A stretch of DNA of 64,000 nucleotides from Bacillus sp. RO3. Its GTDB lineage: Bacteria > Bacillota > Bacilli > Bacillales > Bacillaceae_B. Below, piece after piece: positions 17,177 through 25,755 of this stretch. A program made the position numbers and the translations under genes. How positions within the stretch are numbered: position 1 is the first letter of the stretch; each line of letters opens with the position of its first letter. Location: positions 248,001-312,000 of the forward strand of contig NZ_JAAXCV010000034.1 of assembly GCF_012911895.1 (NCBI RefSeq). Direction: 5' to 3'. Below the pieces are notes generated by a model that had not been told where the DNA came from, ran no database searches, and was given only the letters and a program-made list of their open reading frames with translations.

Positions 17177-17804
17177 CTGAAGGATTCTCCTTCTTCTTCA
17201 AGTCCTTGAACATCTTCTTCCTTCCTTTATTCATTTCGTCCAGTTGTGCTTTCAAATGAGATTGAAATGAGTTGCCGGAAGTCGGATGTGTACCCTTTAT
17301 CTTCATCAGCCAATCGGAAACCGCTGTTTTGGCATCTGGAAATTGACTTTCTTGATAGTATGAAACTAATTCTTCCCTCTCTTTTTCATCCTGTATCTCT
17401 TTTAAAAGCTGAATGTCTTCTCCTACACCGAGCACCAGTACTTGTTTTCCCACCTTGACAATCTGTACTGATCGATTGCCTCCAAGGGGGGTCCCCCCTA
17501 AATGATTGATTATTTTGGTTTGTTGAAAGGATCTTCCTTTTTGATTAATGAATTTCAGTAAAAAATAGATGAGTGCTACAACAAAGATAAGTGCAACGAT
17601 CATTTTGAGATAATCCAAAAAGGTAACCGAGGTAGCCACCCCTGATTCAGGGCTGTCAGCCTCAACATTTTTCTGTTCATCGCATTTCTCTGGATGCTCA
17701 ATACAGTCCTTTACATTATTCACTTCTGCAAAAGCAGTTGTATTTACAACAGCTGCTGACAGGAAGATCATGACAAGACTGACTAGTATCTGTAACTTCT
17801 TCAA
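17169..17804 (-). CDS. fliO: Flagellar biosynthesis protein FliO (FliZ in Bacillus)
   Basis: Assembly factor for the FliP pore. 211 aa from TTG 17804: a signal peptide (KKLQILVSLVMIFLSAA, ending near TAFA), a short extracytoplasmic segment, one transmembrane helix, then a FliO domain (GGNRSVQIVKVGKQVLVLG) and a charged tail. The start is ambiguous among TTG 17804, GTG 17807 and GTG 17813; an AAGAAGG SD favours 17804. It lies between cheY and fliP as in B. subtilis fliZ. Confidence 0.88.
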   Translation of the reverse strand: MKKLQILVSLVMIFLSAAVVNTTAFAEVNNVKDCIEHPEKCDEQKNVEADSPESGVATSVTFLDYLKMIVALIFVVALIYFLLKFINQKGRSFQQTKIINHLGGTPLGGNRSVQIVKVGKQVLVLGVGEDIQLLKEIQDEKEREELVSYYQESQFPDAKTAVSDWLMKIKGTHPTSGNSFQSHLKAQLDEMNKGRKKMFKDLKKKENPSDE

Positions 17805-17828
17805 CACATGCACCTTCTTAGTAATCTG

Positions 17829-18191
17829 TTAGCTCAGAGCTTTCTGAATCGCTTCTATTACGCGGTCTGCCTGAAATGGCTTAACGATAAAGTCTTTTGC
17901 ACCTGCCTGTATGGCATCAATGACCATTGCTTGTTGACCCATTGCTGAACACATGATGATTTTCGCTCCGGCATCCATTGATTTGATTTCCTTTAAAGCG
18001 GCAATTCCATCCTTTTCAGGCATTGTAATATCCATTGTGACTAGATCGGGCTTCAATTCCTTATATTTATCGACGGCCTGACTACCGTCTGCTGCTTCCC
18101 CCACTACATCGAACCCATTTTTTGTTAAAATATCTTTAATCATCATTCTCATAAAAGCAGCATCGTCCACAATCAAAATTTTATTAGCCAT
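17829..18191 (-). CDS. cheY: Chemotaxis response regulator CheY
   Basis: Single-domain receiver; phosphorylated CheY binds the FliM/FliY switch and in B. subtilis promotes counter-clockwise rotation. 120 aa, the same length as in B. subtilis. Phospho-acceptor Asp54 (TMDITMP), acidic pocket DD at 9-10, and the conserved Lys in FIVKPF are present. The start is ATG 18191, nine bases from GGAGG; the ATG three codons upstream directly abuts that SD. Confidence 0.97.
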   Translation of the reverse strand: MANKILIVDDAAFMRMMIKDILTKNGFDVVGEAADGSQAVDKYKELKPDLVTMDITMPEKDGIAALKEIKSMDAGAKIIMCSAMGQQAMVIDAIQAGAKDFIVKPFQADRVIEAIQKALS

Positions 18192-18215
18192 TACTTTCAT
18201 CCTCCATCATTTACG

Positions 18216-19391
18216 TTATTTGAGTTTTTTAATGCGATCACTTTGACTTACAATATCTGTAATTCTCACTCCGAAGTTCTCATCGATTACTACGACTTCA
18301 CCCTTGGCCATCAATTGGCTGTTGACAAGGATATCAACAGGCTCCCCTGCTAATTTATCAAGCTCAATAATCGAGCCTGAAGAAAGCTCAAGTATATCCC
18401 TTACAGATCGGTTCGTTCTTCCAAGTTCCACTGTGACCTGAAGGGGGATGTCTAATAACATATTTAAATTTTTTGCTTCCTGCTGTCCCAATGTTGTCGG
18501 TTCAAAAGGACTGAAAGCAGCCGGTTGTACATTCACAGATTCTCCAGATACTCCCTGTCCTCCCAGATGCTGAGGTGAAGTATGGAAAGGAGTGTCACGA
18601 ACCGGGGCCTCTTGCATGCCCCTATATTGGGTCTGCGGCTGTACATCCGCTTTTGGAGTTTCAAGAACGGGAGCAACAGGTGAAGGGATTTCTTCATCAG
18701 CCCCCCCATTCATTAATTCATCTACCAGACTTTTGGCAAAACTTAAAGGCAATAACTGCATAATGCTAGAGTCAATGAGATCTCCAATTTTCAAAGAGAA
18801 GGAGACCTTTACCAATAGATCTTGATCTGGAAGATTTTCCTCTCCCTCCCCTTCAGGGATATACATCAGATCAATGGAAGGGGGTGAAATATCCACTTTC
18901 TTACTGAACACCGTTGACATGGAGGTTGCAGCAGAGCCCATCATTTGATTCATAGCTTCTTGAACGGCGCTAAGCTGAATTTCACCCAATTCACCTGAAG
19001 GGTTCCTTCCGTCTCCTCCTAACATCAAATCAGCGATGATGGAAGCATCTGATTGTTTGATCACCAGCAAATTCACTCCTGAAAAACCTTCTGTGTATTG
19101 AACTTGTATGGCGACATATGGATGAGGAAATTCATCTTCTAAATGTTTCTTATCAATAATGGACACTTTTGGGGTCGTGATCTCAACCTTTTGATTAAGT
19201 AAAGTGGACAGGGCGGTAGCAGAACTCCCAAAGGAGATATTCCCAATTTCACCTAAAGCATCCTCTTCCATGGAACTAATGTAATCATTGCTATTTATTT
19301 CTTTACGCTCTTCAATTACTTCATCAGGCTCTGCGGAACCACGAAGAAGAGCATCTATTTCATCTTGTGATAACATGTCATCACTCATCAT
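18216..19391 (-). CDS. fliY: Flagellar switch protein and CheY-P phosphatase FliY
   Basis: C-ring protein combining switch and phosphatase roles in Bacillus. 391 aa in four parts: an N-terminal CheY-P-binding peptide (LSQDEIDALLRGS) like that of FliM, a CheC-like phosphatase domain with two active-site repeats (ALGEIGNISFGSSATAL and AVQEAMNQMMGSAAT), a Pro/Gln-rich linker (about 235-310), and a C-terminal FliN/SpoA domain (LDIPLQVTVELGRTNRSV). It overlaps fliM by 11 bases; GGGGGAG is the SD. Confidence 0.96.
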   Translation of the reverse strand: MMSDDMLSQDEIDALLRGSAEPDEVIEERKEINSNDYISSMEEDALGEIGNISFGSSATALSTLLNQKVEITTPKVSIIDKKHLEDEFPHPYVAIQVQYTEGFSGVNLLVIKQSDASIIADLMLGGDGRNPSGELGEIQLSAVQEAMNQMMGSAATSMSTVFSKKVDISPPSIDLMYIPEGEGEENLPDQDLLVKVSFSLKIGDLIDSSIMQLLPLSFAKSLVDELMNGGADEEIPSPVAPVLETPKADVQPQTQYRGMQEAPVRDTPFHTSPQHLGGQGVSGESVNVQPAAFSPFEPTTLGQQEAKNLNMLLDIPLQVTVELGRTNRSVRDILELSSGSIIELDKLAGEPVDILVNSQLMAKGEVVVIDENFGVRITDIVSQSDRIKKLK

Positions 19392-20379
19392 CGTCGTCTC
19401 CCCCCTTCAATGAATCTAAAATCTGCACCGCCAGTTTCTTATTTGACTTTCCTGGCTGAGCGATAAATTTAGGTATGTCACCCACTCTAACCGTCAAAGG
19501 ATCATCGATTCGAGTGTTCATTTCTATAACGTCCCCGATATCCAGCATGAGGAACTCTTCAATCGAGATGTCAGAACGTCCTAATTCAGCAATGACTGGT
19601 ACTTGGGCTCTCTTGATTCTTCTTTCAAGGTGTGCCGTTTCCTCGGGCTTACTCTCCTTACGTTTACTTTCCATCCAATAGCTTCCAGATAATTTTGGCA
19701 GGATCGGCTCAAGTAATACGTGAGGAATGCAAATATTGATCATTCCACTTGTCTCACCAATGGTTGTGTTTAAAGAAATGACAACAACCGTTTCATTTGG
19801 TGACACCATCTGCAGAAACTGAGGGTTCACTTCGAACTCAGCAAAGACCGGATCGACATCCACCACTGTGCTCCAGGCTTCTCTTAAGTTCTCAAATGCC
19901 TTTTCAAAGAGCTGACTCATGATTCTCGTTTCAATCTCGGTTAAAGTCTCTACTTTGTTCACACTGACCCCTTTCCCTCCCATCACCCGGTCCATCATGG
20001 AATAGGCGATATTCGGATTGATTTCCATCAGGATCCTTCCATCCAGCGGAGGCAATTCATAGACATTCAGGATCGTCATTTTCGGAACGGAGCGTATGAA
20101 TTCTTCGTATGGAATTTGATCAGCAGAAGCAACACTTATTTGAACATACGTTCTCAGTTGTGCAGAGAAATATGTAGTCAGGATCCTGGAGAAATTTTCA
20201 TGTATTCTTGTTAAGCTCCTGATTTGATCTTTTGAGAAGCGTAAAGCCCTCTTGAAATCATATACTTTTACTTTTTTCTCTTCTTCTTCTTTTTTAAAAT
20301 CATCTGCACTCATTTCTCCTGTATTGAGAGCAGATAAGAGAGCATCTATTTCACTTTGAGATAAAATTTCACTCGCCAT
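19381..20379 (-). CDS. fliM: Flagellar motor switch protein FliM
   Basis: Middle layer of the C-ring and main CheY-P receptor. 332 aa, equal to B. subtilis FliM. N-terminal CheY-P-binding motif LSQSEIDALLSAL, a CheC-like middle domain, and a C-terminal SpoA domain (AELGRSDISIEEFLMLDIGD). I start at ATG 20379 (GGAGG seven bases upstream); the ATG six codons earlier overlaps the SD itself. Confidence 0.97.
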   Translation of the reverse strand: MASEILSQSEIDALLSALNTGEMSADDFKKEEEEKKVKVYDFKRALRFSKDQIRSLTRIHENFSRILTTYFSAQLRTYVQISVASADQIPYEEFIRSVPKMTILNVYELPPLDGRILMEINPNIAYSMMDRVMGGKGVSVNKVETLTEIETRIMSQLFEKAFENLREAWSTVVDVDPVFAEFEVNPQFLQMVSPNETVVVISLNTTIGETSGMINICIPHVLLEPILPKLSGSYWMESKRKESKPEETAHLERRIKRAQVPVIAELGRSDISIEEFLMLDIGDVIEMNTRIDDPLTVRVGDIPKFIAQPGKSNKKLAVQILDSLKGGDDDDE

Positions 20380-20412
20380 GCCTTCACCTCCAAACACATC
20401 GTAATAGGCTAA

Positions 20413-20838
20413 TTATTGAATCATCATAGAGGTGATGTATACTTTTTCTACCATTCCTTCCTGCATTAGGGAGTTTACTTTGTCTTTAACCTTTGACTCA
20501 ATCATTTCTTTACCCTTTTTCCCTTGCAGCTCTTCCGCCTTCATTTCAGACAGCTCTTCTATGATGATGTTATTCACTTGGAAATCTCTTTTTTCTAATT
20601 CGCTCTTCGCTTTTTTACTATCCGTTTGTATCTTGAAGGAAATTCGGATAAAATCATTGCTCAATAGATTGGTCGTTGTCTCCGGAATATCCACAGAGTT
20701 TTCAACGACTTCCTCGATGGAAGGTTCCTTTGCTTCTTCATCTCCCGTAAATTTCAGAATGACAACTAAAGCTATGACACCGACCAGAGTGATGGTAACC
20801 AATAAGATCATCATGATTGTCAGGGCTTTATTTTTCAA
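20413..20838 (-). CDS. fliL: Flagellar basal body-associated protein FliL (TTG start)
   Basis: Single-pass membrane protein that surrounds the stator and supports torque. 141 aa (140 in B. subtilis): a short cytoplasmic N-terminus, one transmembrane helix (about residues 7-29), then a periplasm-facing stomatin-like FliL domain. The start is TTG, sharing two bases with the swrD stop, preceded by a GGGAG SD. Confidence 0.94.
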   Translation of the reverse strand: MKNKALTIMMILLVTITLVGVIALVVILKFTGDEEAKEPSIEEVVENSVDIPETTTNLLSNDFIRISFKIQTDSKKAKSELEKRDFQVNNIIIEELSEMKAEELQGKKGKEMIESKVKDKVNSLMQEGMVEKVYITSMMIQ

Positions 20839-21050
20839 TTCGTACTCCCTCCCTCCGGCTGTGAACTAAGTAGATTTGCTTTTTGAAAGAATGAAAGAGT
20901 AAGGGTTTGGACCTCGTCCACTGATTCCTTCACTACATATCGTCTGCCATTCGTTAAGAGAATCGTAGTGTCAGGAAACGCTTCAACCGTTTCGATGTAT
21001 ATCGCATTCAACGTAAACGACTTTCCATTCAGTCTGGTCAGTGTAATCAT
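20835..21050 (-). CDS. swrD: Swarming/motility protein SwrD (FlbD family)
   Basis: FlbD-family small protein; in B. subtilis SwrD (YlzI) increases motor torque for swarming. 71 aa, same length. The family pattern MITLTRLNGKSFTLNAIYIE followed by TILLTNGRRYVVKES is intact. The SD is poor (no clear AGGAGG), suggesting low or coupled translation. It overlaps fliL by four bases. Confidence 0.92.
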   Translation of the reverse strand: MITLTRLNGKSFTLNAIYIETVEAFPDTTILLTNGRRYVVKESVDEVQTLTLSFFQKANLLSSQPEGGSTN

Positions 21051-21101
21051 ATCTTTACGGGACCGATTTCAGTCGGTCCCTGCCTTCCTTTCCCTTACGG
21101 A

Positions 21102-22331
21102 TTATCGTTTCAAGTTCACCAGCTCTTGAAGAATTTCATCAGAAGTGGTGATGATTCTGGTGTTTGCCTGAAACCCGCGCTGAGCCGTTATCATCTCAGT
21201 GAATTCTTCTGAAAGGTCTACATTTGACATTTCAAGCGCACCGGATTGCAGGGATCCTCTTCCCTCTCCAGCTAATCCCTGGTTAGGAAGTCCAGAGTTA
21301 TTGGAAGCTTGGAAGAGATTGTTTCCAGCTTTCGTTAAGCCCCCGGGATTCGAGAACGTAGCCAATGCCAATTGACTCAACACTCTAACTTCTCCATTTG
21401 AAAATACTCCATTCACCTCACCGGATGAACCGATATTGAAGCTTTCCAGATAGCCCTCAGAGTTACCGTCGACAGTGTCTACATTGGCAGATGATGAACT
21501 GTCAAATTGAGTGATCTTAGAGAAGTCCAGATCAATGGCTTGAGTAGGGTTAGCCCCCGTTGTATTATTTAACGTTATGGCAAACGGAACGTATCCTGTT
21601 GCTGGAGCAGTTACATTACCCGAATTGTCAAAAGTAAGGGTTGTATTGGCATTCACCGTTACTCCTGGAGTTAAGCTGGATACATTTACACCCCATGTAT
21701 TTTGGCCAGTCTTTGTCATGACCATCTTTAAACTTATGTCTTGTCCGAGTGAATCTTTTACTTTTGTCTCAAGCTCCACCTCAGTGTTATTGGGTGCACT
21801 GGACTTTAAATTCCCATTATATACTGCCTTGCCTGTGGCCTGAGGGGCCATTGTAGTATTCGTATCAATTTTAATATCAGCCGCAGCACTTTGGTTGACT
21901 ACACCAGCTTCGTTGAGGGGATACCCTTGGACAAGATTTCCCTGGCCTGTAACAAGATTCCCATTTGAATCCAGGTAAAAGTTTCCTGCACGGGTGAACA
22001 ATTCATTATTACCTTGCCTCACTACAAAAAAACCGTCCCCTGAGATTGCTACATCCAGAGATCTTCCTGTAGTCTGAAGACTGCCTTGTGTTTGGATCGT
22101 ATCAATGGAAGATAAAGATGATCCAAGACCAACTTGCTTGGCGTTTTGACCACCACGGTTTTCAGTCGCCCTGCTAGCACCTGAAACGGTCTGATTCATT
22201 AGATCCTGAAACGTGACCCGTCCTTTTTTATATCCATACGTATTCACATTGGCTATATTATTACCGATTACATCCAGTTTCGTTTGAAAGTTTTTCATAC
22301 CGCTGATACCTGAATACATTGAGCGTAGCAT
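21102..22331 (-). CDS. flgE: Flagellar hook protein FlgE
   Basis: Structural subunit of the hook. 409 aa, with the N-terminal rod/hook motif (LRSMYSGISGMKNFQTKLD, then NIANVNTYGYKKGR) and the C-terminal helix (EFTEMITAQRGFQANTRIIT) that pack together in the axial tube. The middle about 250 residues, rich in Asn/Thr/Gly, form exposed domains; B. subtilis FlgE is only 264 aa, so this species has a larger hook surface. The start at ATG 22331 follows a GGGG SD; an ORF extension to 22388 is not hook-like. Confidence 0.94.
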   Translation of the reverse strand: MLRSMYSGISGMKNFQTKLDVIGNNIANVNTYGYKKGRVTFQDLMNQTVSGASRATENRGGQNAKQVGLGSSLSSIDTIQTQGSLQTTGRSLDVAISGDGFFVVRQGNNELFTRAGNFYLDSNGNLVTGQGNLVQGYPLNEAGVVNQSAAADIKIDTNTTMAPQATGKAVYNGNLKSSAPNNTEVELETKVKDSLGQDISLKMVMTKTGQNTWGVNVSSLTPGVTVNANTTLTFDNSGNVTAPATGYVPFAITLNNTTGANPTQAIDLDFSKITQFDSSSSANVDTVDGNSEGYLESFNIGSSGEVNGVFSNGEVRVLSQLALATFSNPGGLTKAGNNLFQASNNSGLPNQGLAGEGRGSLQSGALEMSNVDLSEEFTEMITAQRGFQANTRIITTSDEILQELVNLKR

Positions 22332-22403
22332 TTGTTTTTCCCCTTTCTTTTTAGCTGCTTCGGTCAGTCCGCAGCTCCAGGCTTCCATATTTGGTCCAGC
22401 CTA

Positions 22404-22787
22404 TTAATCTATTAAGATCGTTCCATTGATATTGGTGAAAATGTGTGAATGAGCTTCAAGACGGTCTAGCGCTGTAATGACAGTCTTATTTTTAGCACTT
22501 ACGATAAGTGCGGCATCTTTCAAAATCACCAGCGAGTCGCTTACACCTTTAGACTTTGCTTCATCTACTTTCTTGCCTATCTTTTCCCATGTCTGTGGTG
22601 TAATAGAGATGCCCCGTTGTTCCATTCTGACCTTTGCATGCTTGCTGAGCTGCAATTGAGGTGAAGCCTGAATGGCTTTGTCTAACTGGACAGCAAATGA
22701 TGAATCTCCTGGTGGTTTAGCACTATCTTTTGATCTGAAATGGGGTGCAATAGGTTGAGGTGAGCGATGTAAGTATGTCTTTTCCAT
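22404..22787 (-). CDS. TIGR02530-family flagellar operon protein
   Basis: 127 aa protein of the conserved flagellar-operon family TIGR02530, placed as usual between flgD and flgE. Recognised by the LSKHAKVRMEQRGISITP core, the LVILKDAALIVSAKNKTVITAL segment, and the C-terminal NINGTILID. The function is not established; its position suggests a role in hook assembly or secretion. The assignment is from memory of the family pattern, without a profile search. Confidence 0.8.
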   Translation of the reverse strand: MEKTYLHRSPQPIAPHFRSKDSAKPPGDSSFAVQLDKAIQASPQLQLSKHAKVRMEQRGISITPQTWEKIGKKVDEAKSKGVSDSLVILKDAALIVSAKNKTVITALDRLEAHSHIFTNINGTILID

Positions 22788-22798
22788 ACAACCACTCC

Positions 22799-23428
22799 CT
22801 AAGATTCGATTTTCATTAATGAATCACTCGAAATTTTATCTCCTGCTTCTGTATGAATCCAGATGTGGGAATCTTTCTTGGAAACGGAGCGCACGATACC
22901 GCTCGTTTCTCCGCCTTCACCATTCCAGGTGACGGTCTTCCCGATCAGTAATGAGGCATTTACTAGGGACTCTTCAGGCGCAGCAGCCGTATTCACCTGT
23001 GAAATATTCCCTGGTGTCAGTACGGTACCATCCTCCATAATAAATTCGACAGAATCGCCTTTGAAACGGACTCCTTTAACGAACCCTTGACCCTCTTGTA
23101 TTTCAGGGGCAACATTCTCAGATTCTATTATTTTATGCCATGTGACCTGTTTTCCAACAAATTGATTGTATGAAATCAGTTGGGATTGACTTTGATTATC
23201 CACAAATTTCTCCATGGTTTTCGTCAGGTTCGTCATCTGCTCCAATGATGAAAATGTAGCCATCTGGGCAATGAAATCCTTATCCTGCATCGGATTTAAT
23301 GGATCCTGATTTTGCAGTTGAGTCATAAGGATTTTCAGGAAATCATCTTTCCCCAGAATATCCTTACCGCCTTCACGGAGATTGGTTTGAACATTGGAAT
23401 AAAGTAAATTCGAATCGATCTTTGTCAT
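22799..23428 (-). CDS. flgD: Hook-capping protein FlgD
   Basis: Scaffold cap under which FlgE polymerises. 209 aa. The N-terminal export/assembly region carries the hallmark DDFLKILMTQLQNQDPLNPMQDKDFIAQMA, here followed by a C-terminal beta-rich half (Tudor/FlgD-Ig-like segment with VGKQVTW and IGKTVTW repeats). It is longer than B. subtilis FlgD (YlxG, about 140 aa), in line with the longer hook protein next to it. AGGTG SD overlaps the fliK stop. Confidence 0.93.
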   Translation of the reverse strand: MTKIDSNLLYSNVQTNLREGGKDILGKDDFLKILMTQLQNQDPLNPMQDKDFIAQMATFSSLEQMTNLTKTMEKFVDNQSQSQLISYNQFVGKQVTWHKIIESENVAPEIQEGQGFVKGVRFKGDSVEFIMEDGTVLTPGNISQVNTAAAPEESLVNASLLIGKTVTWNGEGGETSGIVRSVSKKDSHIWIHTEAGDKISSDSLMKIES

Positions 23429-23436
23429 TTCATCAC

Positions 23437-24675
23437 CTATATTTCCGTATTTACTAGATAGTCCTTAAAGGATTGGGTCCTTTCCTCTTCCCTGTTGCCT
23501 TCATGATCGTTGTCATGCTGCTTATGTTTCTCAGAGGATTGTTGCTGGGATTGCCCTTTTGATTGCCTGTCCGCATCTGTAAGTGCCTGTGATACTTCAA
23601 TCTTCTCTACTTGAAGGTTTTGTGATGTAAATGCCTGCTTCAAACCTTGAATCTGAGAATCCAGCATTTCTTTCGCAGTTGCTGTTGAAGCCAATATTTT
23701 TGCTGTCATCACTCCATTTTGTTGGAGGATTTCGATTCTTAGGGAGCCCAGTTGCTCTGGGTACAGCTTGATCAGCAGTTTACTCATATTGGGCTGAGAA
23801 ACCAACTGGGATTTACTTAGGATATTCTGAAATTCCTTCACAAATTGTTCATGTTGTAGGGAGCGGTTACTCATTGGGAGATTCATGGAAACAGATTCTG
23901 TTTTCGGAAGAACAAAATGCAGATGGCTTCCTTGAATCGATTGGTGTGCTTTCTTCTCCCCTGTGACACGTTCTATGGATGGCAATTTTTCAAGTGATTC
24001 AATAGGGGAACGTCTTAAGGATTCCTTTAGCACCCCTGTCCAATTCACCTGATTAGACTTTTTCGCAATATATCCTTCCACACCTTGTTGAACCATCTTC
24101 ACCATGTCTTTTAATTCAGACGTTTTGGAAGCATCCACAATAAACAAATCCCGTTTAGCGGCCATTAATTCTATAACCTTTACCAGTTTGACTATTCTCT
24201 CTATTGCACCATCTTCATTTGATATGTCCTTCTCCTGGATAATGGAGGTATGGAGCAGCTGCATGGTTGACACCAGCACTTCATGAACATCTCCTCCAGA
24301 TGCAGGGACGGGTGCCAGGTTTCCCAAGATCCTGGATTGTAGTTCAGTTAAAATGGGGTTGATCGTCTCATTATCAACATCAAGGATTTCAGCAATCCGT
24401 TCAAAGTCGAATTCCTCTAATTGTGTTAACTCTTCCAACTGCATATTTGTAAGACCCAGGCCTTCATCATTAAGTTCAGTTATTCGGAGGATACTCTGGA
24501 CTGTTACATAAAGAGCTTGCGAATCCGGCATATTGACCTCTTCTATCTCATCTACTTGACTTGAGACATATCCTAAAAACTTTGAAAAACCATCGATTTC
24601 ATTTTTCATGGTGGATGATCCTTTTGAGATTCCCGCCACTTGTGTCGGTAATTGACTACCGATTCCGATTTCCAC
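23437..24675 (-). CDS. fliK: Flagellar hook-length control protein FliK (GTG start)
   Basis: Secreted ruler that triggers the FlhB specificity switch when the hook is complete. 412 aa: a poorly conserved, presumably extended N-terminal two-thirds and a conserved C-terminal hook-length domain (PEQLGSLRIEILQQNGVMTA, then LKQAFTSQNLQVEKIEVS), followed by a Gln/Lys/His-rich tail. The start is GTG 24675, eight bases from GGAGG; the earlier in-frame GTG lies within that SD. Confidence 0.92.
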   Translation of the reverse strand: MEIGIGSQLPTQVAGISKGSSTMKNEIDGFSKFLGYVSSQVDEIEEVNMPDSQALYVTVQSILRITELNDEGLGLTNMQLEELTQLEEFDFERIAEILDVDNETINPILTELQSRILGNLAPVPASGGDVHEVLVSTMQLLHTSIIQEKDISNEDGAIERIVKLVKVIELMAAKRDLFIVDASKTSELKDMVKMVQQGVEGYIAKKSNQVNWTGVLKESLRRSPIESLEKLPSIERVTGEKKAHQSIQGSHLHFVLPKTESVSMNLPMSNRSLQHEQFVKEFQNILSKSQLVSQPNMSKLLIKLYPEQLGSLRIEILQQNGVMTAKILASTATAKEMLDSQIQGLKQAFTSQNLQVEKIEVSQALTDADRQSKGQSQQQSSEKHKQHDNDHEGNREEERTQSFKDYLVNTEI

Positions 24676-24701
24676 GTTATTCACCTCCCCTCATGAATGG
24701 T

Positions 24702-25295
24702 TTATCCTTCATCCGTCGAGAGCAACTCCGCATATCGCGCGGCATCTTCCGGCGGCATCTTTTCTAAAATATCCGCCAGAGTATCCGGATTGATACTTGA
24801 AAGAATCTTCATAGCCTCATCGTCATTCATATTCAACAGAACAGGGGCAGCACTCTTGGCTGACATAGATTCAAACGTATTGACCACCTCTTTAAAGGCT
24901 CGTTTATTCTCTTCACCGATTTGCCGGAGCTCTTCCAGTTCTTCTTTTTGCTGCTGTATGGTTGCCTGTAATTGTTCGTTTTCACTGTCTTTTTTTTCCA
25001 TCTCGCTTTGGAGCTGGGCGATTTTCGCTTCTTGATCTTCTATTGAAGCTTGTAATGTGATCATTCGCTCCTGTAATTGTTCCCTATTCCTGGATTCATC
25101 CGAAGGAATGACCTTGTCCAAAAAAGGAATCTCCGAGCTTATGGATTGCGCTTTTTCAAATACATTTATTCCTGCAAATGTCATGATGACAAGAGCGAAG
25201 GTTATCGTAAAAAGGAGAGGAATGAAGACGATAAACACAGCTTTTTGAAAACGACTTGAATGCCCTTTATTACCTTCTTCAATCACCTTTGCCAT
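24702..25295 (-). CDS. ylxF: YlxF, MotE/MgtE-N-like membrane coiled-coil protein
   Basis: Found between fliJ and fliK in Bacillus flagellar operons. 197 aa: one transmembrane helix (about residues 18-42), a long heptad-rich coiled coil (about 65-125, Glu/Gln/Lys-rich), and a C-terminal MgtE-N-like helical domain (LNMNDDEAMKILSSINPDTL, ILEKMPPEDAARYAELL). The precise function is not established; MotE relatives are thought to act in stator or export assembly. AAGGTG SD. Confidence 0.88.
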   Translation of the reverse strand: MAKVIEEGNKGHSSRFQKAVFIVFIPLLFTITFALVIMTFAGINVFEKAQSISSEIPFLDKVIPSDESRNREQLQERMITLQASIEDQEAKIAQLQSEMEKKDSENEQLQATIQQQKEELEELRQIGEENKRAFKEVVNTFESMSAKSAAPVLLNMNDDEAMKILSSINPDTLADILEKMPPEDAARYAELLSTDEG

Positions 25296-25299
25296 TAAA

Positions 25300-25755
25300 T
25301 CACCTTACTCCCCGTTTCATATATTGAACGACAGACACTTCATCTAACTGCTTACTTTCCAGCTGTTTAATACTCTCAATAAAACGATGAAAGTCTCTTT
25401 CCTTCATTTTTTCGTATTTCTTTACTTCCACATTCATTTCCAACAGTTTTTCTTCGTACCAGTTCATACGATTCCTTGCCTGGATCACCATGTCCTGATA
25501 ATATGAGATGGTTTTTTCCAAATTGATAATGAACTGTTGGTGATGACGAATGTCTTGAACGGATAAGCCCTCCTGCAATTTATTCTCTTGATGAAGTTCA
25601 AGGTTTTCTTTCTTTTTCAGGAACTCATAAAGTTTCTCTGCGACTATTTCAAACTTCTCAATTGAACCCCTGTACATTTCCTGGACCTCATCTTTCTCCT
25701 TTTCCTTTAATGCTAAAATGCGCTGAAACCTGTATTGATAACTCACTTGCTTCAT
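25300..25755 (-). CDS. fliJ: Flagellar export chaperone/stalk protein FliJ
   Basis: Coiled-coil stalk that links the FliI ATPase ring to FlhA and escorts chaperones. 151 aa, almost entirely helical heptad sequence (ALKEKEKDEVQEMYRG, then a Lys/Glu-rich stretch). It overlaps fliI by four bases (ATGA). The size and position match B. subtilis FliJ (147 aa). Confidence 0.92.
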   Translation of the reverse strand: MKQVSYQYRFQRILALKEKEKDEVQEMYRGSIEKFEIVAEKLYEFLKKKENLELHQENKLQEGLSVQDIRHHQQFIINLEKTISYYQDMVIQARNRMNWYEEKLLEMNVEVKKYEKMKERDFHRFIESIKQLESKQLDEVSVVQYMKRGVR

